Part shown: positions 57,799 through 64,000 of the stretch, one piece after another
Layout: every line of letters starts with the position of its first letter
How positions within the stretch are numbered: position 1 is the stretch's first letter
DNA from: Sphingopyxis sp.
GTDB lineage: Bacteria > Pseudomonadota > Alphaproteobacteria > Sphingomonadales > Sphingomonadaceae
Length of the DNA: 64,000 nucleotides
Direction: 5' to 3'
Assembly: GCA_016793775.1 (NCBI GenBank)
Contig: JAEULK010000043.1
Span: 205,186 to 269,185 of the forward strand
Position numbers and translations under genes: made by a program
Notes under the pieces: generated by a model
The model's input: only the letters and a program-made list of their open reading frames with translations
The model's database searches: none
Told to the model about the DNA's origin: nothing

Positions 57799-59268
57799 CT
57801 ACGCCCCTGCCGGATAATGTTGCACCGCGTCAAGTCGTGCCAGGCTGGCATCGCGGCCCAGCAGCAGCAGCACGTCGAATATGCCCGGCGATACGGTGCG
57901 CCCGGTGAGGGCCGCCCGCAGCGGCTGGGCCAGTTTTCCCAGCCCGACGCCGGCCGCTTCGCTCTCTTCGCGAATTGCGGCCTCCACCATTTCTTGCGAC
58001 CATGTCGGCAGCGCCCGCAGCCGGTCGGCGACCGCGGCGAGCATCCCCTCCGGCGTGTCGTGTAGCACCGCTGCCGCCTTCTCGTCCATCGCCAGCGGTT
58101 CGGGCGCGAAGAGGAAGGTCGCGGCGTCGGCGATCTCGTGCAGCGTCTTGGCGCGCGGTTTCAAGGCGGGCATCGCCTGCGCCAGCAAGGCCTGTTCGGC
58201 GGCGGTCAGGTCGCGGCCGAGCAGCTTGCCCGTCATCGGCGCGACGAGCGCGGCGAGGCGGGCGTCGTCGGCTTCGCGCAGATAATGGGCGTTGAGATTC
58301 TCGAGCTTCTTGAAGTCGAAGCGCGAGGGCGAGCGGCCGACATGGCCCAAGTCGAACCATTCGGTGGCCTGCTGCCGGCTGATGATCTCGTCGTCGCCAT
58401 GGCCCCAGCCGAGGCGGAGCAGATAATTGTTCACCGCTTCGGGCAGATAGCCCATTTCGTCGCGATAGGCATCGACGCCGAGCGCGCCGTGGCGCTTCGA
58501 CAATTTCGCGCCGTCGGCACCGTGGATCAGCGGGACGTGGGCGTAAACCGGCTCGCGCCAGCCCATCGCGCGGATGAGGGCGAGCTGGCGAAAGGCGTTG
58601 TTGAGATGGTCGTCGCCGCGGATGACGTGCGTCACGCCCATGTCGTTGTCGTCGATGACGACGCTGAGCATATAGGTCGGGGTGCCGTCGCTGCGCAGCA
58701 GCACGAAGTCGTCGAGTTCGGCGTTCTGGACGGTGACCGGGCCCTGCACCTTGTCGGGGATCGTGACTTCGCCGTCCTGCGGCGCGCGCAGGCGGACGAC
58801 GTGGGGGACGGCGGGGTCGCCGTCGCTGCGGTCGCGCCAGGGGCTGCGGACGCGGAAGGGCAGGCGCTTTTCCTGCGCCTCGGCGCGCATCGCGGCGAGT
58901 TCATCCTGGGTGAGGTAGCAGCGATAGGCTTCGCCCTGGGCGAGCAGTTCGGCGGCGACTTCGGCATGGCGGTCGGCGCGCGCGAACTGGAATATCGTCT
59001 CGCCGTCCCAGTCGAGATCGAGCCACTGCATCCCGTCCAAAATTGCGTCGATCGCGGCGTCGGTCGAGCGCGCGCGGTCGGTATCCTCGATGCGCAGCAG
59101 GAACTTGCCGCCATGGTGGCGCGCGAACAGCCAGTTGAACAGCGCGGTGCGCGCGCCGCCGATGTGGAGGAAACCCGTGGGCGACGGCGCGAAACGCGTC
59201 ACCACATCGGCGCCGGTCGCTTCGCCGGCCTGTGCTTGATTTTCGGTTGCCACCACGGCCTCTTTCAC
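57799..59268 (-). CDS. gltX: Glutamyl-tRNA synthetase
   Basis: A 489-residue class Ib synthetase. [20 protein letters not shown] carries the HIGH-type motif (HIGG), [13 protein letters not shown] follows, and the KMSKS-type motif is KLSKRHGAL. The C-terminal anticodon-binding helical domain is complete. It charges tRNA-Glu (and possibly tRNA-Gln for later amidation, if gatCAB is present elsewhere). The start is GTG. Three GTG codons are in frame within 18 bases (59268, 59256, 59253), and AAAGAGG lies just before the latter two, so the true start may be 4-6 codons downstream. Confidence 0.96.
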   Translation of the reverse strand: MKEAVVATENQAQAGEATGADVVTRFAPSPTGFLHIGGARTALFNWLFARHHGGKFLLRIEDTDRARSTDAAIDAILDGMQWLDLDWDGETIFQFARADRHAEVAAELLAQGEAYRCYLTQDELAAMRAEAQEKRLPFRVRSPWRDRSDGDPAVPHVVRLRAPQDGEVTIPDKVQGPVTVQNAELDDFVLLRSDGTPTYMLSVVIDDNDMGVTHVIRGDDHLNNAFRQLALIRAMGWREPVYAHVPLIHGADGAKLSKRHGALGVDAYRDEMGYLPEAVNNYLLRLGWGHGDDEIISRQQATEWFDLGHVGRSPSRFDFKKLENLNAHYLREADDARLAALVAPMTGKLLGRDLTAAEQALLAQAMPALKPRAKTLHEIADAATFLFAPEPLAMDEKAAAVLHDTPEGMLAAVADRLRALPTWSQEMVEAAIREESEAAGVGLGKLAQPLRAALTGRTVSPGIFDVLLLLGRDASLARLDAVQHYPAGA

Positions 59269-59322
59269 TCAATTTTGCTGGCCCCGCGAACCGCGGGGAC
59301 GGGGATCGGGGGTGCCCCTAGC

Positions 59323-61470
59323 ATGGCGACAAGGCCGCTTCAAACGCCCATTGGTCCGCGCGCGGCGGCCTGGCTGCGGCGGGCGCCCGCGCGGGTCGAG
59401 GCGCGGCTCGATGCCGAGCGCGAAAGGATCGGGCTGTGGCTGCCCGTGGCGCTGGGCGCCGGGATCGCGGCCTGGTTCGCGCTGCCGACCCGGGGGCACT
59501 GGATCGGCATGTTGTGCGTCCTCGGCGCGGGGGCGCTGGCGGGCTTTCTGGCGGGGTGGCGGACGCGCTTCGGGCGCGCGGTCGTCGTCGGCTGCGGGGT
59601 GATGGCGCTGGGGCTGCTGCTGATCTGGGGGAGGGCGCTGTGGGTGGCGGCGCCGGTGCTGGGGCAGCCGGTGGTAACCGAATTTTCGGCGCGGGTCGAA
59701 AGCGTCGAGCCTTTGCCCGCAAAAGACCAGGTGCGGCTGATCGTCCAGCCGCTGGCGCGCCCCGACCTGCCGCCGCGGGTGCGGGTGACCGCGAGCGGCG
59801 AAGCGGGCGCGGGGATCGCGCCGGGCGAGGCGATCGGGCTGCGCGCGCGGCTGATGCCGCCGCCGACCGCGAGCCTGCCCGGCGGCTATGACTTCGCGCA
59901 GCGCGCCTGGTTCGACCGGATCGGCGCGGTGGGCACGGTGCTGGGCGACATCGAGCGGGCGCCGGGGGCGGGGGAGGGCGAACAGACGCTGCGCGCGCGG
60001 CTGAGCGCGCATATCCACGCGCAGATCGACGGGTCGGCGGGGGGCATCGCCGCGGCCTTGGTCGCGGGCGATCGCGGTGCGATCAGCGAGGAAGACGAGG
60101 AGGCGATGCGGCGGAGTGGGCTGGCGCATCTGCTGTCGATCAGCGGGCTGCATGTCACCGCGGTGGTGGGTTTCGCGATGCTGCTCGCGATGAGCCTGCT
60201 GGCGCTGAGCCGGCGGCTGGCGCTCGGCGGTTATGTGCTGCCGCTGGCGGCGGCGGTCGCGGCGCTGGCCGGCGGAGGCTATACCTTGCTCGCGGGGGCG
60301 GAGGTGCCGACCTTGCGCTCGTTCATCGCCGCGCTGCTGGTGCTGGTGGCTTTCCTGATGGGACGCGAGGCGCTGACGCTGCGGCTGGTCGCGGCCGGGG
60401 CGCTCATCGTGCTGATCTGGCGGCCCGAGTCGCTCGCCGGGCCGAGTTTCCAGCTGAGTTTCGCGGCGATCACCGCGATCGTCGCGCTCCACGAAAGCCG
60501 GGCGATGCAACGCTTCCTGGCGCGGCGCGAGGAGCCATGGGCGTTTCGGCTGGCGCGCGGGGTCGCTGGGCTGGTGGTGACCGGCCTGGTGGTCGAGGTC
60601 GCCCTGGCGCCGATCGCGCTGTTCCATTTCCACAAGGCGGGGCTGTACGGCGCGCTCGCCAATGTGATCGCGATCCCGCTGACGACCTTCGTCATCATGC
60701 CCGCCGAGGCGCTGGCTTTGCTGTTCGACAGCGTCGGGCTGGGCGCGCCCTTCTGGTGGGTCGCCGAGCAGGCGCTGAACGGACTGATCTGGCTCGCGCA
60801 CAGCGTTGCCGATGCGCCGGGCGCGGTTGCGACGCTGCCGGTGTTTCCGGGCTGGGCGTTCGGTCTCGCGGTCTTTGGCGGGCTCTGGCTGTTGTTGTGG
60901 CGGACGCGCTGGCGCTGGGCGGGGGCGGTGCCGCTGGTTGCCGGGATGATCGTGTTGCTCATCCAGCCGCGCCCTGACCTGCTGATCACGGGCGACGGCA
61001 AGCATATCGCCGCGGCGCTGCCCGATGGCAGCTATGCGCTGCTCCGCGACCGGGCGGGCGATTATGTGCGCGATTCGATGGCCGAGGCGGCAGGCATCGA
61101 CGCGCCGCTCGGGGCGCTGACCGACCTCGACCATGTCCTATGCAACCGCGACTTCTGCCGCTGGGCGCAGGGCGGGCGTATCATCCTCGCGGCGCGCGGG
61201 CGCGACCGGATCGAGGGGGCCGAGATGGCGGCGGCCTGCGCGGCTGCGGACGTGGTGATCAGCGAACGCTGGTTGCCGCGCGAATGCGTGGCGCGCTGGC
61301 TGACGATCGATCGCGATACGCTGCCGCAGACCGGCGGACTTGCGCTCTATCTGGACGAAAAGCCGCGCGCGGTGGCGGCGTTACGCGCGGGCGACGACCA
61401 TGTCTGGCGCCGCCCGCCGCAGGTCAGTGGTAACGACGAAGCAATCCCGACAATTTCCCCTGCACCATGA
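59323..61470 (+). CDS. comEC: ComEC/Rec2-family DNA-uptake channel protein
   Basis: A 715-residue polytopic membrane protein. An N-terminal DUF4131 region (about 40-220) is followed by the Competence domain with [40 protein letters not shown] and [18 protein letters not shown], diagnostic of ComEC. The C-terminal domain (about 560-700) lacks the zinc H-x-H-x-D-H motif of the MBL domain, as in other alphaproteobacterial members. In natural competence it passes single-stranded DNA into the cytoplasm. The long open frame upstream is antisense to gltX and not coding. Its last 47 bases overlap the 3' end of lexA. Confidence 0.88.
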   Translation: MATRPLQTPIGPRAAAWLRRAPARVEARLDAERERIGLWLPVALGAGIAAWFALPTRGHWIGMLCVLGAGALAGFLAGWRTRFGRAVVVGCGVMALGLLLIWGRALWVAAPVLGQPVVTEFSARVESVEPLPAKDQVRLIVQPLARPDLPPRVRVTASGEAGAGIAPGEAIGLRARLMPPPTASLPGGYDFAQRAWFDRIGAVGTVLGDIERAPGAGEGEQTLRARLSAHIHAQIDGSAGGIAAALVAGDRGAISEEDEEAMRRSGLAHLLSISGLHVTAVVGFAMLLAMSLLALSRRLALGGYVLPLAAAVAALAGGGYTLLAGAEVPTLRSFIAALLVLVAFLMGREALTLRLVAAGALIVLIWRPESLAGPSFQLSFAAITAIVALHESRAMQRFLARREEPWAFRLARGVAGLVVTGLVVEVALAPIALFHFHKAGLYGALANVIAIPLTTFVIMPAEALALLFDSVGLGAPFWWVAEQALNGLIWLAHSVADAPGAVATLPVFPGWAFGLAVFGGLWLLLWRTRWRWAGAVPLVAGMIVLLIQPRPDLLITGDGKHIAAALPDGSYALLRDRAGDYVRDSMAEAAGIDAPLGALTDLDHVLCNRDFCRWAQGGRIILAARGRDRIEGAEMAAACAAADVVISERWLPRECVARWLTIDRDTLPQTGGLALYLDEKPRAVAALRAGDDHVWRRPPQVSGNDEAIPTISPAP

Positions 61471-62101
61471 CGCGCTCGGCTTCGTAGCGCTGCGGCTCAT
61501 AGGCGCTGTTCGCGGGGTCGAGGCGGATCATCTTGCCCTCGCGGCGGAAATATTTGAGCGTCGCATCCTGTCCGTCGACGAGCGCAACGACGATATCGCC
61601 CTCGCGCGCGGTGCTGACCTTCTGGATCAGCGCATAGTCGCCGTCGAAGATGCCGGCCTCGACCATCGAGTCGCCCGATACTTCGAGCGCATAATGTTCG
61701 CCGGCGCCGAGCAAGGCGGCGGGGACCGCGAGGTTGTTGTAATCCTCGAACGCCTCGATCGGCACACCGGCGGCGATCTTGCCGTGCAGCGGCACCTCGA
61801 CGATGTCGTTGGCGGCGATCGGCTTCAATTGCGGCGCGGGCTTGCGCAGCGGCACGACATTGTCGGGTCGCGGCGCGGCCTTGCCGCCCTCGGGCAGCTT
61901 AACGACTTCGAGCGCGCGGGCGCGGTTGGGCAGGCGGCGGAGGAAGCCGCGTTCCTCGAGCGCGCTGATCAGGCGGTGGATGCCCGACTTGGACTTGAGG
62001 CCCAGCGCCTCCTTCATCTCCTCGAACGAGGGCGAGATACCGCTCGCGTCGAGCTTTTGCTGGATGAAGTGGAGCAGTTCATGCTGCTTGGCGGTCAACA
62101 T
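61424..62101 (-). CDS. lexA: SOS repressor LexA
   Basis: A 225-residue LexA. The N-terminal winged helix ([61 protein letters not shown]) precedes the Ala-Gly self-cleavage site in [11 protein letters not shown]. The catalytic Ser/Lys pair is in [16 protein letters not shown] and [11 protein letters not shown]. RecA-stimulated autocleavage de-represses the DNA-damage regulon. The ATG at 62101 follows GGAGAAC. A LexA box lies 38-52 bases upstream, so it is autoregulated. Confidence 0.97.
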   Translation of the reverse strand: MLTAKQHELLHFIQQKLDASGISPSFEEMKEALGLKSKSGIHRLISALEERGFLRRLPNRARALEVVKLPEGGKAAPRPDNVVPLRKPAPQLKPIAANDIVEVPLHGKIAAGVPIEAFEDYNNLAVPAALLGAGEHYALEVSGDSMVEAGIFDGDYALIQKVSTAREGDIVVALVDGQDATLKYFRREGKMIRLDPANSAYEPQRYEAERVMVQGKLSGLLRRYH

Positions 62102-62138
62102 CGGGCGTTCTCCATGATGCCGGTTTCGGACATAAGGG

Positions 62139-62153
62139 GAACGATAATGGAAC
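62139..62153 (-). promoter_or_regulatory. LexA box (SOS operator) of lexA
   Basis: Read on the minus strand, GTTCCATTATCGTTC matches the alphaproteobacterial LexA site GTTC-N7-GTTC exactly. It is in the short gap between the moeA stop and lexA. Confidence 0.85.
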
Positions 62154-62166
62154 AGATGCGAACTTG

Positions 62167-63357
62167 TCAAGCGATGTCGATATAGTCCGCCATGTCGCCC
62201 GCGGCGCGCGGCGGGGCACCGATCTCGCGCAGGACGAGCGCATTGGCCGCGGCGAGCGGCGAGGCGCGGCCGCTGTCCTGTCCGTCGAAGGGGGCGAGCG
62301 TACCGCCATCGAGCCGGGCGCGCAGATAGTCGCGGCGCTTGCCGCCGGCGCCAAGCGGGGCGGCAAGCGGTGCCTGGCGGATCGCGGGAAGCGGATCGCG
62401 CGCGCCGGCGAGGTGACGGACGATCGGAATCAGGAACAAAGTCGCGGTGACGAAGGCCGACGACGGGTTGCCGGGCAGGCCCAGCAGCAAGGCATCGTCG
62501 ATCGTCCCGGCGATCAGCGGTTTGCCGGGGCGCATCGCGATTTTCCAGAAATCGAGGGCGCCCCCGGCATCGTCGAGCGCGCCGCGGACATGGTCGTGAT
62601 CGCCGACCGAGGCGCCGCCAACGGTGACGATGACGTCGTGACGTCGCGCCAGATCCTTGAGAACCTTCGCCAAAATTTCGCGGTCGTCGCGGATATGAAG
62701 CGGGATGCTGGTGACGGCGGGTTCGGGCGCCAGCATCGCGGCGAGCATCGTGCCGTTGCTGTCGGGTATCTGGCCGGTAGCGAGGGCGCGGCCCGGCTGG
62801 ACGAGTTCGTCGCCGGTGGTGAGGATCGCGATGCGGGGGCGTCGGCCGACCGAAAGCTGTGCCGCGCCGCCCATGATCGCCGCCGCGATCGCGCCGGGGT
62901 TGAGGCGGGTGCCGGCGGGAACGAGTGTGGCGCCGGTCGCGAAATCGCTGGCGCGGGTGCGGATATGGGCGCCGGGGACGTTGGGCGCTTCGCCGGTGAG
63001 GGTCAATATATTGCCATCGGCGGTGACATCTTCCTGAAGGATGACCGTGTCGGCGCCGTCGGGGAGCATGGCGCCGGTGAAGATACGGATCGCCTGCGCC
63101 GTCCCGAGCGCCACCCCGGGCGCCGCGCCAGCCGCTACCTCCCCCGCGATGGCCCAGGGGCCGGGAATATCGGCGAAGCGGATCGCATAGCCATCCATCG
63201 CCGACAGCGGCGCGGCGGGCTGGTCGCGCATCGCGACGACATCTTGCGAAAGAAAGCGGCCAAGCGATTCGGAAAAGGCGATATTTTCGGGCGCAAGCGG
63301 GGCGCGGAGCGCGAACAGCCGTGCCTGGGCGTCCTCGACCGGGAGCAGCTTGCTCAT
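62167..63357 (-). CDS. moeA: Molybdopterin molybdenumtransferase
   Basis: A 396-residue MoeA, inserting molybdate into adenylylated molybdopterin in the last step of cofactor synthesis. Motifs seen are [36 protein letters not shown] (split), [29 protein letters not shown] and [13 protein letters not shown]. The start ATG ([10 protein letters not shown]) overlaps the moaC stop by 4 bases (ATGA). It is the second gene of moaC-moeA. lexA follows but has its own operator. Confidence 0.95.
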   Translation of the reverse strand: MSKLLPVEDAQARLFALRAPLAPENIAFSESLGRFLSQDVVAMRDQPAAPLSAMDGYAIRFADIPGPWAIAGEVAAGAAPGVALGTAQAIRIFTGAMLPDGADTVILQEDVTADGNILTLTGEAPNVPGAHIRTRASDFATGATLVPAGTRLNPGAIAAAIMGGAAQLSVGRRPRIAILTTGDELVQPGRALATGQIPDSNGTMLAAMLAPEPAVTSIPLHIRDDREILAKVLKDLARRHDVIVTVGGASVGDHDHVRGALDDAGGALDFWKIAMRPGKPLIAGTIDDALLLGLPGNPSSAFVTATLFLIPIVRHLAGARDPLPAIRQAPLAAPLGAGGKRRDYLRARLDGGTLAPFDGQDSGRASPLAAANALVLREIGAPPRAAGDMADYIDIA

Positions 63358-63827
63358 TCGGCGCGCCAGTCGCCCGAGCGGCCGCCGCTCTTTTCGAGCA
63401 GGCGAATATCGCCGAGGATCATCGCGCGATCGAGCGCTTTGGCCATGTCGTAGAGCGTCAGCAGCGCGACCGAGGCGGCGGTGAGTGCCTCCATTTCGAC
63501 CCCGGTGGGGCCGGTCGTCGCGGCGGTAGCGGTGACCGCGATACCACTGTATTCCCACGCGAAATCGACACCGACCTTGGTCAGCGCGAGCGGGTGGCAG
63601 AGCGGGATGAGGTCCGACGTGCGCTTCGCGGCCATGATGCCGGCGATACGCGCGGTCGATAGCACGTCGCCCTTGGGGGCGTTGCCGCTGCGGATGGCTT
63701 CGAGCGCCTCCATCGACATGGTGATGCGCCCGGTGGCGACGGCGCGGCGCTGGGTCGCGGGCTTGGTTCCGACATCGACCATATGCGCGGCGCCGGTTTC
63801 GTCGAGATGAGTCGGTTTGAGCGTCAT
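63354..63827 (-). CDS. moaC: Cyclic pyranopterin monophosphate synthase accessory protein
   Basis: A 157-residue MoaC, acting after MoaA in the first stage of molybdopterin synthesis to form cyclic pyranopterin monophosphate. Conserved segments include [58 protein letters not shown] and [13 protein letters not shown]. The start at [10 protein letters not shown] is where the family begins. The longer frame upstream passes through intergenic repeat. It is translationally coupled to moeA. Confidence 0.96.
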   Translation of the reverse strand: MTLKPTHLDETGAAHMVDVGTKPATQRRAVATGRITMSMEALEAIRSGNAPKGDVLSTARIAGIMAAKRTSDLIPLCHPLALTKVGVDFAWEYSGIAVTATAATTGPTGVEMEALTAASVALLTLYDMAKALDRAMILGDIRLLEKSGGRSGDWRAE

Positions 63828-63914
63828 GATTGGCAGCGAAGCAAGGCGGGGTGGGAAAGGCAAGGGGATTGCGGATCCGATCTCGGGCGGTTGCGATTGA
63901 ACAGACCTATAAAT

Positions 63915-63989
63915 CCCGTTCGTGTCGAGCGAAGTCGCGACACGCGAAGGCATTCGCTCCCCAACCGTGTCTCGACATCGCTCGACACG
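63915..63989. repeat. Intergenic inverted repeat (family D) upstream of moaC
   Basis: CCGTTCGTGTCGAGCGAAGT on the left and GTCTCGACATCGCTCGACAC on the right form an imperfect inverted pair. It is the same family as at 1007-1089. Confidence 0.75.
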
Positions 63990-64000
63990 CACCCCAAGCG

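Noticed and set aside
59269-61134. 621-codon minus-strand open frame opposite comEC
   Set aside because: Composition is Arg/Gln/His/Pro-rich without hydrophobic core. The plus strand clearly encodes ComEC.
62150-62163. Second LexA box overlapping the first
   Set aside because: GAAC and GAAC are separated by 6 bases, not 7, so it does not match the consensus.

Overview
The window is 64 kb of GC-rich alphaproteobacterial chromosome with the look of a sphingomonad (Sphingopyxis/Sphingomonas type). The reasons are the gene content and order (ispH-thrB-rnhA; argS-SPOR-nagZ-scpAB-tatABC; pgsA-moaD-moaE; moaC-moeA-lexA), an alphaproteobacterial LexA box upstream of lexA, CtrA-type TTAA-N7-TTAA sites, and many dispersed GC-rich palindromes. 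The genus is an inference. Nearly everything is housekeeping or core metabolism. I found no prophage, integron, CRISPR array, transposase, toxin-antitoxin pair or defence island.

Layout. 0-5 kb: the 3' part of glyS (with an in-frame palindromic insertion), ppdK, and a DUF1214/DUF1254 pair. 5-12 kb: tRNA-Arg(ACG), a decayed methyltransferase, glucokinase, a DUF808 membrane protein, a beta-alanine:pyruvate-type aminotransferase, a PhoR-like kinase on the minus strand, a Tat-exported hypothetical and a fumarylacetoacetase-family hydrolase. 12.2-19.3 kb: a minus-strand Tad/Flp pilus operon, cpaA-cpaB-cpaC-cpaD-cpaE-tadB-tadC, without the CpaF/TadA ATPase and without a pilin. 19.4-24 kb: an FAD oxidoreductase, a DUF1508 protein, the ispH-thrB-rnhA operon and a lipoprotein. 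24-31 kb: argS, a SPOR protein, nagZ, scpA-scpB and tatA-tatB-tatC, then a small entericidin-like lipoprotein.

31-49 kb: mgtE, a cyclophilin, a nitronate monooxygenase-like enzyme, nadC, an RNase T2, a small CtrA-box-linked membrane protein, an LplT-like MFS carrier, pgsA-moaD-moaE, a REP-like element, oxyR, an EF-hand protein, trmFO, a YhhN protein, a host-attachment-family protein, a TauD-type dioxygenase, a glycine-zipper protein, an exported peroxiredoxin, a frameshifted UlaG-like hydrolase and a large secreted amidohydrolase. 49-64 kb: a DUF952 protein, gyrA, an unrecognised cluster (degenerate nucleotidyltransferase-like membrane protein, helical protein, sensor kinase lacking its phospho-acceptor histidine), gltA, gltX, comEC, lexA and moeA-moaC.

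How the genes connect. Molybdenum cofactor synthesis is split between moaD-moaE (38.4-39.1 kb) and moaC-moeA (62.2-63.8 kb). The argS-to-tatC block is one closely packed plus-strand run with several overlapping start/stop codons. lexA carries its own SOS box in the gap after moeA. The points most worth following up are the palindrome inside the glyS reading frame, the H-box-less kinase cluster with a CtrA-like site in front of it, the REP-like array abutting the moaE stop codon, and the Tad locus without its motor ATPase.
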